From JACKBJ01 sp964549495 (lineage in GTDB: Bacteria; Chloroflexota; Anaerolineae; Epilineales; Epilineaceae), in contig CAZJWJ010000008.1 in assembly GCA_964549495.1 (NCBI GenBank), positions 1 to 64,000 on the forward strand: DNA of 64,000 nt, read 5' to 3'. Under the pieces are notes generated by a model, which had not been told where the DNA came from, searched no databases, and saw only the letters and a list, made by a program, of their open reading frames with translations. A program made the position numbers and the translations under genes. Positions 18,703 to 27,401 of the stretch are shown here, piece after piece. Positions within the stretch are counted from its first letter, which is position 1; each line of letters starts with the position of its first letter.

Positions 18703-19899
18703 ATGATGACCGAACGATACGCGCACGTCACCGGCTGGGGCGCCTACGTGCCCGAGCGCATCGTGACCAACGACGACCTGGCCCAGCTGGTGCCGACCAG
18801 CGACCAGTGGATCCGCGAGCGCACCGGCATCGCCGAGCGCCGCATCGCCGACGAGGGGGTCTGGACCTCGACCATGGGCATCGAGGCCGGCCGGCGCGCC
18901 CTGCGCAAGGCCAACCTCTCGCCGGATCAGCTCGACTTGGTCATCTGCGCCACCAGCACGCCCGACTACCTGATGCCCAACACGGCCAGCCTGATCCAGG
19001 ACGGCCTCAGCGCCAACCAGGCGGCGGCCTTCGACCTCAATGCCGCCTGCTCGGGCTTCGTCTACGCCATGGTGGTGGGCGCGGCCATGATCCGCTCCGG
19101 CACCTACGACAACGTCTTGGTCATCGGCTCCGAGGCCATGTCGCGGGTGATGAACTGGTCGGACCGCACGACCTGCGTGCTCTTCGGCGATGGCGCCGGC
19201 GCCCTGCTGCTGCAAGCCTCCGACGAACCCGGCGGCCTGCTATCCAGCCGGCTGGGCTCCGACGGCTCCGGCGGCGACCTCTTGACGGTCGGCCTGGGCA
19301 CGCGCATCCCCCTGACGCAGGCGCGGGTGGCGGCCGGCGACCCCTTCATGAAGATGAACGGCCAGCAGGTCTTCCGCTTCGCCACCCGCATCATGGCCCA
19401 GGCCACCAGGGAAGTCACCGAATCGGCCAGCCTCGACATCGAGGACATCGACCTGATCGTGCCCCACCAGGCCAACACGCGCATCCTGCAGGTGGCCTCC
19501 AAGCAGCTGGGCCTGCCGCCGGAGCGCATCTACAGCAACCTGCACCGCTTCGGCAACACCTCGGCGGCCAGCGTGCCCCTGGCGCTGGTCGACGCCATCG
19601 AGGAGGGTCGGGTCCACGCCGGCGACCACTTGGTGATGGTCGGCTTCGGCGGCGGCCTCACCTGGGGCGCCTGCCTGCTCGAATGGACCTTCGACCCCCA
19701 GGAACGCTCCTGGTCGATCCGCCAGCGCAGCCTGCGCTGGACCCGCGCCCGCATCGCCCGCGCCCGGCGCTTCCTGCACCGCGCCGACCGCCGCCTGGCC
19801 GCCCTGGGCAGCCGCGTCGGCCGCAAGGGCCGCGAACGCAGCCCCTGGCACGGCGCCGCCGACCGCAATGGCCACGGCGGCGATCCGGCCGAGGACTGA
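18703..19899 (+). CDS. fabH: 3-oxoacyl-ACP synthase III (FabH) with a basic C-terminal tail
   Basis: Initiating condensing enzyme of fatty-acid synthesis, joining acetyl-CoA (or another acyl-CoA) to malonyl-ACP. The triad is Cys116 in NAACSGF, His in VPHQANTRI and Asn in FGNTSAAS. The family ends near residue 330 at the GFGGGLTWGACLLEW strand. Here about 65 residues follow that are very rich in Arg (RSLRWTRARIARARRF...), likely an amphipathic or nucleic-acid/membrane-contacting tail, ending in a His/Gly/Asp-rich stretch. The start is the first of two adjacent ATG codons. Confidence 0.95.
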   Translation: MMTERYAHVTGWGAYVPERIVTNDDLAQLVPTSDQWIRERTGIAERRIADEGVWTSTMGIEAGRRALRKANLSPDQLDLVICATSTPDYLMPNTASLIQDGLSANQAAAFDLNAACSGFVYAMVVGAAMIRSGTYDNVLVIGSEAMSRVMNWSDRTTCVLFGDGAGALLLQASDEPGGLLSSRLGSDGSGGDLLTVGLGTRIPLTQARVAAGDPFMKMNGQQVFRFATRIMAQATREVTESASLDIEDIDLIVPHQANTRILQVASKQLGLPPERIYSNLHRFGNTSAASVPLALVDAIEEGRVHAGDHLVMVGFGGGLTWGACLLEWTFDPQERSWSIRQRSLRWTRARIARARRFLHRADRRLAALGSRVGRKGRERSPWHGAADRNGHGGDPAED

Positions 19900-19914
19900 T
19901 CTCGGGCATCCCTA

Positions 19915-19928
19915 GACGTCTAGACGTC
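19915..19928. repeat. 14-bp perfect palindrome between convergent genes
   Basis: gacgtctagacgtc is its own reverse complement and lies in the 79-base gap between the convergent fabH and lipoprotein genes. It could be a bidirectional terminator stem or a binding site. Confidence 0.3.
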
Positions 19929-19978
19929 GAAGACCAGCCGTCGAAGACCGCTCGAGATCTCGTGACAGCCCGACCGCG

Positions 19979-21418
19979 CTACTCGATCGACACCGTCAGC
20001 GAGTAGAGCGACTCGGGCGTGCCGGGGCGGGCGATCAGGACGATCACGTAGTCCTGCCGGCTGGGCAAATCGACGCTCAGGCCCTCCGCCTCCAGGCCCG
20101 AGCCGAGGACGTCACCGGCCTGGTCCTCGATGTAGAGCTGGAAGGCGCCCGGATCGTCGGCCGCCAGGCTCAGGCTCAGCTGCTGACCGCCCTCCGCGCG
20201 CAGGCGATAGCGCGTCTCCTCGCCGGCCGCCAGGCTGCCCTGCACCGTCGTCTGGCGCTCGCCGGCGCTGAAGAAGAGCTGCGTCTCGGCGCCGGCCGCC
20301 GTCTCGCCATCCGCATCGGCTTCGTCGGCCGACGCGTCGGCGCCGGCATCCGAGGACCCGCCGCCGGCATCGCCCGCACCCAGATCGAAGGTGATGCGGT
20401 ATTCCGCTCCGGCTTCGGTCAGCGGATTGCTGACCGTCACCAGGTAGTCGGCGTCCTGGGCCAGCAGGAAGACCGAACCCTCCGGCCGGCGCTCGGCGCG
20501 CATCGGGCGGCTGGCGGCGTCGAAGACCATCACGTCCACCGCGCCCTCCGGGCTGCTCTCGACGTCCAGCGACAGCTCCTGGCCGGCCGCCGCGCTCAGG
20601 CGGTAGGTCAGGATGTCGCCCAGCTCCAGCTGGCCGCGGCGTTCGGCGCGATCGGCGCCAGGCGCGAAGCGCACCGCCAGGGGCTGCATGTCGGGTTCGG
20701 CCCGATCGATGGACTCCGGCGCGGCAGCGTCCGTATCACCGGGCGCGTCGGACTCGGCCCCATCGTCACCGACCTCGCCCTGACCGGTGATCCGGACCTC
20801 CAACTCGAAGTCGAGTTCGGGCGCGCCCTCGACGGCGCGCAGCAGCAGGTCGTAGTCGCCCGATGCCGGCAGCCGGGTCTGCAAGCGGTTGCGCTCGGCC
20901 GGCTCGGCATCGGCGCTGGTGGCCAACATCTCGCCGCCGCTCCGGTGGAGCTCTAGGTCGATCGACCCGGCGCTGACGCCCTGCAAGCGCAGGCTCACAT
21001 CCTGTCCGGCGCGGGCCGCGAAGCGGTAGCGAAGCTCCTGGCCACCGCCGGCCAGCCGATCGCTGACGATGCCGCCCTCGCTGCCGGATTCGAAGCCCAA
21101 GCGCGGGGCCGCCGGCAGCGCCGGCGCCGCTTCGGCCTCGGCATCCGCCTCGTCGTCATCCTCGCCGGAGGTCGCGTCGCTCGCATCCTCGCCATCCGGG
21201 TCCGATCCGCCATCGCCCGAATCGGTTTCGGCCGAATCCTCGCCATCGGCGGCATCGGGCGCCGCCGCGTCCTCATCCATCGGATCGGCCGCCTCCGCGT
21301 CCAGGGCCTCCAGCGCGGCCTCCTCGGCCGGCTCATCCGGGCCGGTACGGCAGCCCATCGCCAGCGCCAGGCACAGGGCAGCGCCCAGCATCATCCTCGA
21401 CATCGCGCGCATGCGCAT
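19979..21418 (-). CDS. Acidic lipoprotein with three pre-peptidase (PPC)-like beta domains
   Basis: The N-terminus is hydrophobic with the lipobox LAMGC (Cys about residue 23). A very acidic linker (about 25-100, Asp/Glu/Ala) is followed by three beta-sandwich repeats of the PPC type. Each has the form ..L..G....YRF.A..GQ..SL.L....G..DL.L and an LP.SGDY-like turn; the second has DILTYRLSAAAGQELSL and the third ETRYRLRAEGGQQLSLSL. Such domains bind surfaces or carbohydrate in secreted proteins. It is the last gene of a long minus-strand run. No enzyme domain is present. Confidence 0.75.
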   Translation of the reverse strand: MRMRAMSRMMLGAALCLALAMGCRTGPDEPAEEAALEALDAEAADPMDEDAAAPDAADGEDSAETDSGDGGSDPDGEDASDATSGEDDDEADAEAEAAPALPAAPRLGFESGSEGGIVSDRLAGGGQELRYRFAARAGQDVSLRLQGVSAGSIDLELHRSGGEMLATSADAEPAERNRLQTRLPASGDYDLLLRAVEGAPELDFELEVRITGQGEVGDDGAESDAPGDTDAAAPESIDRAEPDMQPLAVRFAPGADRAERRGQLELGDILTYRLSAAAGQELSLDVESSPEGAVDVMVFDAASRPMRAERRPEGSVFLLAQDADYLVTVSNPLTEAGAEYRITFDLGAGDAGGGSSDAGADASADEADADGETAAGAETQLFFSAGERQTTVQGSLAAGEETRYRLRAEGGQQLSLSLAADDPGAFQLYIEDQAGDVLGSGLEAEGLSVDLPSRQDYVIVLIARPGTPESLYSLTVSIE

Positions 21419-21470
21419 CTCTCTCCTCCTCCCTCGAAACTGGCCTCGCGCGCGATCGCGCGGGCCCGGA

Positions 21471-23291
21471 TCAGCCGGACGACCGCAGGCTGGCCAGCTC
21501 CCGCTCCACCGTCGCCAACTCCTCCTCGTCCAGGCCCTCGAGGCCGGAGGGGTCCGGACCCTCGTAGGGCTGGGTGCGCCGGGCCGCCAGCTCGCGCAGC
21601 GACAGGCCGCTGCGCTCGAAGAGCGCCCAGCTGCCGCCGCCGGCCCGATAGAGCGCCGAGATCACCTGCTGGTTGGTCAAGACCGGCGCCGGCGGTTCGG
21701 GCTCGATCTCGGGCAGCGTCACCGGCTCGACGGGCGCGCGGTCGATGTCCTGCCCTTCATCCTCGGGCCCGCCGCCCGCCGCATCCGAGGGACGCTCGCG
21801 AGCCTGCGCCACTGCGGCCACGGAAGCCAGGTCCGGCAGCTCCGCCGCGGCGTCACCGGCGTCTTCGACCGGCTCGAGCGCCGGCAAGCGGGTCGGCTCG
21901 GCCACCAGCGGAGCATCTTCCGGCGAGCGGGGCAGGGTGACCTGGTAGTCGCCGGGCGGCAGCCATTCGTGGCCGCCGTAGCGCCGGCGCACCGCCTCGA
22001 GCAGCTCGGCCAAGCGCGGACCGCCGTAGCCGCGGCCGCGCAAGACCTCCTCGGCATTGGGGATGTGGAAGGCGATGGTCTCCTCGACCGGCGCCGGGGG
22101 CATCTCGAGCGCCTCGGGCTCCGGCTCGACGACGTCTGGCTCGATGGCGTCCGGCTCGGCGACCTCCGGCTGGACTGGCTCCGGTTCGACGGGCTCCGGC
22201 TCGACGGGCTCCGGCTCGACGACGTCCGGCTCGACCGGCTGGGGCTCGACCTCGGGGCTCTTGGCGACCTGGCCGGCCGCCTCCGCCATGGCTTCCGCCA
22301 AGGGGGAGGGGCTGATCTGGCGGGCATAGGTGGAGAAGTCGCGGAAGCTGCGCCAGGCCGGGCGGCGAGCGGCCTCCTCGGTGCTGCCGCCGCGGTAGAG
22401 GCCGGCGGCGGCGGTGGTCGAGCGGTCGAGATCGCGCAGGCCGGACCAGATGACCATGCGCACCGCCGGCTCGGCCGTCAGGCTGTCCAGGGCGGTCCAG
22501 AGATGGCTGGCCTGACGCTCCTCGCCCAGGCGCAGGGCGTCCCAGGCCAGGCCGGTTACCATCAGGGCCGGGGCCTCGGCGCCCGCTCCGGCCAGCTCGG
22601 CCAGACCCGCCCGCAGGCGGCTGGCGCGCTCGCGCAGGGCCGTGGCCAGGGCGGCCTCGGAGTCGGCGCCCTCCGGCAGGACCTCCAGCTGCAGGCCCAA
22701 TTCGTCGAAGGGCGGCCGATCCTCGGGCCAGAGCGACGCGGCCCGGGCCGCGCGCCAGGCGGCCCGGAGGTAGTCCAGGCCCTCGTCGGCATCCGTCGAA
22801 CGCAGGGCACCGGAGACGATGCGGGCACCCGGCTGGGCCTCGCGCAGGCTGGCGGCCAGGCTGGCCAGCAGCCCGGCCCAGCGCGCCGGCGCGATGCGGT
22901 AGGGGCTGCCGGCATTGGGCGCCGGCAGGATCTCCCAGGCCGCGACCCGCTCGCCGATGGCCTCCGCCAGACGCCGGGCGTTGCCGGCCATCTCCTCGGT
23001 CCAGGCCCGGGCCAGCGGTCCGGGCGGGCGATCGAGAAAGGCGCCCATGCCTTCGGGCGCGACGGTCAGATCGCTGTCGAGCAGGGCCAAGATGCGCATG
23101 CCCCGGGAGCGGAAGGCCTCGACCACCCGCTCCATCTCGGTCAGGAAGGCCTCGCCGGGTTCGACGTGGCCGTCCAGCCCGAAGCGCAGCCGCACCATGT
23201 CGGGACGCAGCTCGGCTGCCGCCTCTGCCAGGGGCTCGGCCTGGGTCGCCAGGCCCAGGTCCAGCCCGATCCGGTCGATCCGCGTGTCCAC
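21471..23291 (-). CDS. Pseudo-glycosidase: TIM-barrel-like domain, Glu/Pro repeat and C-terminal module
   Basis: The start is a GTG chosen because a near-perfect Shine-Dalgarno sequence (aaggaggt) lies 5 bases upstream and the protein then opens with RIDRIGLDLG. Residues 1 to about 330 look like a (beta/alpha)8 hydrolase of the GH5/GH39 kind: MVRLRFG strand, an ILALLDSDL strand, and AWEILPAPNAG at the place where active members have WEIWNEPN. The acid/base Glu is therefore missing. A VEPEPVEP repeat (about 345-395) is followed by NAEEVLRGRGYGGPRLAELLEAVRRRYGG and a C-terminal module, LTNQQVISALYRAGG...GLSLRELA. No signal peptide is visible. Catalytic activity is doubtful. Confidence 0.6.
   Translation of the reverse strand: MDTRIDRIGLDLGLATQAEPLAEAAAELRPDMVRLRFGLDGHVEPGEAFLTEMERVVEAFRSRGMRILALLDSDLTVAPEGMGAFLDRPPGPLARAWTEEMAGNARRLAEAIGERVAAWEILPAPNAGSPYRIAPARWAGLLASLAASLREAQPGARIVSGALRSTDADEGLDYLRAAWRAARAASLWPEDRPPFDELGLQLEVLPEGADSEAALATALRERASRLRAGLAELAGAGAEAPALMVTGLAWDALRLGEERQASHLWTALDSLTAEPAVRMVIWSGLRDLDRSTTAAAGLYRGGSTEEAARRPAWRSFRDFSTYARQISPSPLAEAMAEAAGQVAKSPEVEPQPVEPDVVEPEPVEPEPVEPEPVQPEVAEPDAIEPDVVEPEPEALEMPPAPVEETIAFHIPNAEEVLRGRGYGGPRLAELLEAVRRRYGGHEWLPPGDYQVTLPRSPEDAPLVAEPTRLPALEPVEDAGDAAAELPDLASVAAVAQARERPSDAAGGGPEDEGQDIDRAPVEPVTLPEIEPEPPAPVLTNQQVISALYRAGGGSWALFERSGLSLRELAARRTQPYEGPDPSGLEGLDEEELATVERELASLRSSG
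22105..22257 (-). repeat. VEPEP-encoding tandem repeat
   Basis: Imperfect copies of a 15- to 18-base unit (ctccggctcgacgggctc on the plus strand) encode the Glu/Pro/Val spacer of the pseudo-glycosidase. The most regular copies lie at about 22180-22240. Confidence 0.7.
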
Positions 23292-23296
23292 GCCGC

Positions 23297-23304
23297 ACCT
23301 CCTT
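23297..23304 (-). promoter_or_regulatory. Shine-Dalgarno site that fixes the GTG start at 23291
   Basis: The minus strand reads aaggaggt, followed by 5 bases and GTG. This argues for the GTG start over in-frame ATG codons farther upstream, which have no ribosome-binding site. Confidence 0.7.
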
Positions 23305-23349
23305 GGCCGTGGGCCTCTAGTCATCGATGTGTCGAAATGGAGATCGAAA

Positions 23350-23369
23350 GACCGACCTTCGGATCGGTC
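23350..23369 (-). terminator. Hairpin after the PH-domain membrane-protein gene
   Basis: gaccga (23350-23355) pairs with tcggtc (23364-23369). On the minus strand the hairpin is followed by a T-rich stretch (tctttcgatct). It lies 8 bases past the stop at 23378, so it may end transcription before the pseudo-glycosidase gene or allow partial read-through. Confidence 0.4.
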
Positions 23370-23377
23370 CGACCGGC

Positions 23378-24283
23378 TCAGACCAGGCGGGTCAGCACGA
23401 TGAGCAGGGCCACCTGCACCAAGGTGGCGCCGATCAAGAGCAGGTTGGCGCCCAGCCGGGCGCGGGTATGCACCAGGGCGGCCAGGACGATGTCCAGGAA
23501 CAGGGCCGCCAGGCTGATCATCGGCAAGCGCCAGACCGTTGCCAGCGGCTGGGCCGGCCCGCGCACGATGGCGTCCAGCGCCGCGTCGTATCGATATTGG
23601 ACCACCACCCGCTCGGGCAGGGAAGGAGTTTGCCATGCGATCCAGGCGAAGGCCAGCGCGTTGAGGATCAGGGCCACCGCCAGGGCGCGCAAGGCCAGCG
23701 GATCGCTCCAGATGCTCAGCCGGGCCCAGCGCGGTCGCTCGGTGCCCTGCTCCCAATGCCGCGCCACGCCCATCGCCCGCCGGCGCTCCAATTCGGCCGC
23801 GAAGGCCTTGGGCTCGGCCGGCGAGATGGCGTAGACCAAGGAGGAGGTGATCACCAAGAGCTGCTCCTCGGGCGGCAGGGTGGCGTAAGCCAGGGTCTGG
23901 CGCCCGCCCTCCTCGGTATCGATGTAGGTCCGGCCCACCTGGTGCCCGGGCCAGCGCAGTCCGCGCAAGGGGGCGGCGTAGGCGCGGCCAGCCGAGAGCC
24001 CGCGGATCTCGGCCATGGGCAGCACCTGGCGGCTGGCGGCCCAGCGGATGATCAGGCCATCCCGGCTCAATTCGTAGCGCAGGCTGAAGTAGCCCCAGGT
24101 CCAGTAGGCCAAGAGCAGCAGCAGGGGCAGGACCGACAAGGCCGCCAGACCGAGCAGGGCCCCGCGCGGGCTGGGGCCGGCCAGGCGCATGGCCCAGATC
24201 AGGGCGCCCAGCAGGGCCAGGGCTCCCAGGCACAGGCCCAGGCCGATCCATCTGCCCCGCGAGGGGCTGGCTTCGAAGCTCAT
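23378..24283 (-). CDS. Membrane protein with a bacterial PH-like domain
   Basis: Two N-terminal helices (about residues 12-32 and 40-62) are followed by a PH-like beta domain: YFSLRYELSRDGLIIRWA..RQVLPMAEIRGL, then a strand with TYIDTEEGGRQTLAYAT and LLVITSSLVYAISP. Three further helices lie in the C-terminal third, with a VVVQYRYDAALDAI stretch like DUF1648-type loops between them. Function unknown. It follows the EpsI-like gene by 19 bases on the same strand. Confidence 0.75.
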   Translation of the reverse strand: MSFEASPSRGRWIGLGLCLGALALLGALIWAMRLAGPSPRGALLGLAALSVLPLLLLLAYWTWGYFSLRYELSRDGLIIRWAASRQVLPMAEIRGLSAGRAYAAPLRGLRWPGHQVGRTYIDTEEGGRQTLAYATLPPEEQLLVITSSLVYAISPAEPKAFAAELERRRAMGVARHWEQGTERPRWARLSIWSDPLALRALAVALILNALAFAWIAWQTPSLPERVVVQYRYDAALDAIVRGPAQPLATVWRLPMISLAALFLDIVLAALVHTRARLGANLLLIGATLVQVALLIVLTRLV

Positions 24284-24302
24284 CGCGGCCTCGAGACCCC
24301 CA

Positions 24303-25109
24303 TCAGAAGTGGCTCCAGGCCAAGGTCTGCGGGAAGATCCGGGCCACGAAGTCCTCGGTCAGCATGGCCAGCGTCTGCTGGCTGTCGCGGCGGACGGGCG
24401 CCGCGATGCGGATCGAGAGCACGCCGCGCTCGGCTGCGCGGGCCGGCGTGTCCCAGACGTAGAAGTAGAGGAAGACCATCTGGCCATCCTGGCCGCTGGC
24501 GAAGCCCAGGTTGATCGGCAGTGGGCGCGGGCCGGCCAGCTCCACCTGGGCCAGGTCGAAGTCCTCGATCTCCCAACCGCCCAGGGGGTAGCAGAGGTCG
24601 GGCGTATGCTCGAAGAGGTGGAAGCTCTTGTCGCCCCGGCTGCCGAAGGCCGAGAGCCAGACGATCTCGCCATCGTCGCGCCGGTAGGTGCGCTCGATCT
24701 TGACGTCGGGGTCGCGGAACCAGACGTCGACCTCCGGATCGCCCGGTCGGTCCTCGCCGCGCCAGTCGCCGATCTGCATCGGCAGGCCGGCCGGCAGCGC
24801 ATCCAGGGCCAGCTGGAAGGGCGAGGTGACCGCCACCTCGTGCGGCGTGCGGCCGTACCAGCCCTCCACGTCGACCCAGACCACCGAGCCTGCCTCGGGC
24901 GCCTCGGGAATCTCCGGCTCGCCCTCGCGGTTCAGGGCGGCCCAGAGCCCCAGGCCCAGGATGAGGCCCGCCAGGCCCAGGCGGATCCAGGCGCGCCGCT
25001 GGGATGGCTCGCGGTCCGCGCGGGCCACCGCGTCCAGCTGCTCGGCGGCCGACTCGAGCGCGGCCGACTCGAGCGCGACCGGGCTCTCGGTCCGGGGATC
25101 AGAGCCCAT
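24303..25109 (-). CDS. EpsI-like exosortase-associated protein (DUF3485 type)
   Basis: One transmembrane helix (about residues 43-60) anchors a C-terminal domain typical of EpsI: P..IGDWRGED, DVKIERTYRR.DG, then HTPDLCYPLGGWE with the hallmark Cys-Tyr-Pro-x-x-Gly-Trp, and FLYFYVWDT. In exosortase systems EpsI assists the membrane sorting and polysaccharide machinery. Its start overlaps the exosortase stop by 11 bases, so the two are co-translated. The first 40 residues are a repetitive Glu/Ser/Ala segment (ESAALESAAEQL). Confidence 0.85.
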   Translation of the reverse strand: MGSDPRTESPVALESAALESAAEQLDAVARADREPSQRRAWIRLGLAGLILGLGLWAALNREGEPEIPEAPEAGSVVWVDVEGWYGRTPHEVAVTSPFQLALDALPAGLPMQIGDWRGEDRPGDPEVDVWFRDPDVKIERTYRRDDGEIVWLSAFGSRGDKSFHLFEHTPDLCYPLGGWEIEDFDLAQVELAGPRPLPINLGFASGQDGQMVFLYFYVWDTPARAAERGVLSIRIAAPVRRDSQQTLAMLTEDFVARIFPQTLAWSHF

Positions 25110-25971
25110 CGGGCGCCCTCGTCACCAGGCTGGCCAGGCCCAGCATGACCAGCAGGGCCAGGCCGAAGAAGATCGGGCTGGAGGGCCCGTGGAAGAAGGC
25201 CAGGGCGCGATCGGCGCCCAGGCTGTGGGCCGCCCAGAGCAGGCCCAGCAGGCGCGCGCCGTTGGCCAAGAGGGCCAGCGGGACGGCTAGGGCCACCAGG
25301 GCCAGGCGCGCCAGGCGCAGGCCGGGCATCAGGCCGGCCACCACCACCGCCAGGCTGAAGAGGGCCATCATCGAGCGCAGGCCGCTGCAGGGCGCGCCGA
25401 CCACGAAGGCACCGTCGGCCACGCTGAGCTGGGCACCGGCCAGCTGCACCGGGATGCCCAGGACCAGGGCCGTGCCGGCGGTGGCCTTGGCCGCGCCGGC
25501 CGCCAGGGGCGGCGCCAGATGCTCGACGAAGGGCAGCGGCACGGCCAGGGCCAAGAGCAGCATCGGGAAGGCCGCGCCGCGCAGGGCCGGGCGGCCGCCG
25601 GAGAGCATCAGCGCGCCGGCCAAGAGCGGGATCAAGGCCAGGGCAGAGACCGGCCAGGCCTCCCAGCGCAGCGCGGCCAGGTGGATGCCGACCGCGCCGG
25701 CCAGCAAGGCCAGGCCCCAGTCGCTGCCATCGGCCGCGCGCAGGCGCTCGCGCCGATGCCAGAGCAGGGCCGCCGCCAGGAGCGGCAGGATGGGCCCGTG
25801 CGAGTAGTAGGGATGGACCTGCCAGGTGCGCAGCAGCCAGCCGAGGGTCGGCTCGAAGAGCAGGAGCGCCAGAACCAGCACGACCAGGCGCCCGACCGCC
25901 TCCGGGGAGGGCGGTGCGGGCGCTGGCTTGGGTCGGACGCCTCGCGGCGCCGATCGAGGGTCTGGTCGCAT
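25099..25971 (-). CDS. Exosortase (integral-membrane sorting transpeptidase)
   Basis: Polytopic membrane cysteine transpeptidase. The catalytic triad is visible in order: Cys195 in GAPCSGLRS, Arg in LLANGARLLGL and His in FFHGPSSP. The N-terminal loop SHGPILPLLAAALLWHRR is also typical. I use the ATG at 25971; an in-frame extension to 26052 would add an Arg-rich segment that reads into ilvE. Exosortases cleave C-terminal sorting signals (PEP-CTERM-like) on exported proteins. No such substrate is recognisable in this window, so targets are elsewhere or of another type. Confidence 0.88.
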   Translation of the reverse strand: MRPDPRSAPRGVRPKPAPAPPSPEAVGRLVVLVLALLLFEPTLGWLLRTWQVHPYYSHGPILPLLAAALLWHRRERLRAADGSDWGLALLAGAVGIHLAALRWEAWPVSALALIPLLAGALMLSGGRPALRGAAFPMLLLALAVPLPFVEHLAPPLAAGAAKATAGTALVLGIPVQLAGAQLSVADGAFVVGAPCSGLRSMMALFSLAVVVAGLMPGLRLARLALVALAVPLALLANGARLLGLLWAAHSLGADRALAFFHGPSSPIFFGLALLVMLGLASLVTRAPDGL

Positions 25972-25997
25972 GCCGGACCGGATCTCCGGGCGGGGGA

Positions 25998-26948
25998 TCA
26001 GTCGCCGGCCGGAACGCCGGCGACGGCCTTTTCGTAGACCGGCGTGCACCACTGGCGATAGGCGGGCACGCGGCCGCGGACCACGTCGAAGTAGAGGTCG
26101 CGCAGGCGCTCGACCACCGGCCCCATGCGCCCAGTGCCGACCTTGCGGCGGTCGACCTCGACGATGGAGGCGATCTGGACGCCGGTGCCGGTGAAGAAGA
26201 CCTCGTCGGCCACGAAGAGCTCCGAGCGGTCGATCTTGCGCTCCTCGGTGGGCAGGCCCAGCTCGTCCTCGCAGAGCTGCAGGACCACCTCGCGGGTAAT
26301 GCCCTCCAGGATGTTCTCGCTGACCGGCGGCGTGACCACCTTGCCGTGGCGCACGATGAAGAGATTCTCGGCGCTGCCCTCCGAGACGTGGCCGTCCTGG
26401 GTCAGGACGATGGCCTCGTCGAAGCCGTTGAGCACGGCCTCGGTCTTCGAGAAGGCGCTGTTGATGTAGGCGCCGGTGATCTTGGCCCGCGCCGGCACGG
26501 CGTTGTCGTCGATCCGGCGCCAGGACGAGGTATGCACCCGGGCGCCCTCCTCGGCGTTGACGTAGCGGCCGAAGGGCGTGGCGAAGATGGTCACGGCATT
26601 GGTCATGTCGTGCAGCTTGACGCCGATGATCTCGTCGGCCTTGTAGGCCAAGGGGCGGATGTAGGTGTCCTGCTGGAAGCCCTCGCGGCGAAGGAGCTCC
26701 AGGGTGATCTCCGAGAGCTCCTCGGCGCTCTGCGGCAACTCGATCATCAGGATGCGGCAGGAGCGCAGGAAGCGTTCGTAATGCTCGTGGAGCTTGAAGA
26801 CGAGCATCTGCTCCTCTTCTTCGTTCCAGTAGCCACGGATGCCCTCGAAACAGCCGGTGCCGTAGTTGAGGGCATGCGTGCGGACGCTGATCTTGGCGTC
26901 CTCCACCGGGACGATCTCACCACCGAAGTAGGCGTACTTACCGATCAT
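25998..26948 (-). CDS. ilvE: Branched-chain amino acid aminotransferase
   Basis: PLP enzyme of fold type IV that performs the last step of valine, leucine and isoleucine synthesis. The opening YFGGEIVPVEDAKISVRTHALNYGTGCFEGIRGY is characteristic; the Schiff-base Lys is in RAKITGAYINS, and GHVSEGSAENLFIV and TGTGVQIASIVEVD complete the signature. Length (316 aa) is normal. Shine-Dalgarno aggaaaggga precedes the ATG. Its upstream neighbour ends 21 bases before, and the exosortase gene starts 26 bases after it. Confidence 0.95.
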   Translation of the reverse strand: MIGKYAYFGGEIVPVEDAKISVRTHALNYGTGCFEGIRGYWNEEEEQMLVFKLHEHYERFLRSCRILMIELPQSAEELSEITLELLRREGFQQDTYIRPLAYKADEIIGVKLHDMTNAVTIFATPFGRYVNAEEGARVHTSSWRRIDDNAVPARAKITGAYINSAFSKTEAVLNGFDEAIVLTQDGHVSEGSAENLFIVRHGKVVTPPVSENILEGITREVVLQLCEDELGLPTEERKIDRSELFVADEVFFTGTGVQIASIVEVDRRKVGTGRMGPVVERLRDLYFDVVRGRVPAYRQWCTPVYEKAVAGVPAGD

Positions 26949-26969
26949 GATCTCCCTTTCCTGTGCTCG

Positions 26970-27311
26970 CTAGCTGAGGTCGGATGAGACGGAACGCGAG
27001 GCTCGAGCCTCTTCGGCGCAGTGCTGGCAGCCGCGCATCGGATCCTCGATGGGCGTATCGTGCTTGCTGCACCGGGCGTGTAGATCCAGGGTCTTGAGCA
27101 AGCCGAAGCGCTTGCGGATGCGCAGGTCGAGCCTGAGGTGAGGCGAACCGTTGGCGCGCAGAACGGACGGAACGGGGCACTTGCCGCAGATGTCGGGCGT
27201 CCAGGGCAGCGACTCGCGATCGCGCTCGATGAGGCGGCATTCCTGGGTCTGGCGACCGCGGTTGAAGTCCTCGTAGTAGTACCGGCATTCTTCGCCGGCC
27301 GGGGTGCGCAT
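26970..27311 (-). CDS. Small cysteine-rich, probably zinc-binding protein
   Basis: 113 residues with Cys/His pairs spaced like metal ligands: EECRYYYEDFNRG, CGKCPVPS, ARCSKHDTP and GCQHCAEEA. The first half (YYYEDFNRGRQTQECRLI.R) suggests a compact zinc-ribbon fold with charged surface. I do not recognise a named family. It lies just upstream of ilvE and may be co-transcribed, but nothing links it to amino-acid synthesis. Confidence 0.7.
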   Translation of the reverse strand: MRTPAGEECRYYYEDFNRGRQTQECRLIERDRESLPWTPDICGKCPVPSVLRANGSPHLRLDLRIRKRFGLLKTLDLHARCSKHDTPIEDPMRGCQHCAEEARASRSVSSDLS

Positions 27312-27401
27312 TCGCGACGGCTCCTAGGGCCTGAAGGGCTGGGCTGCCCAGCCTCAAGCATAGCGGCGTGGTCGGGTCGCTACAAGAGCGCTTTGCGCCG
27401 A

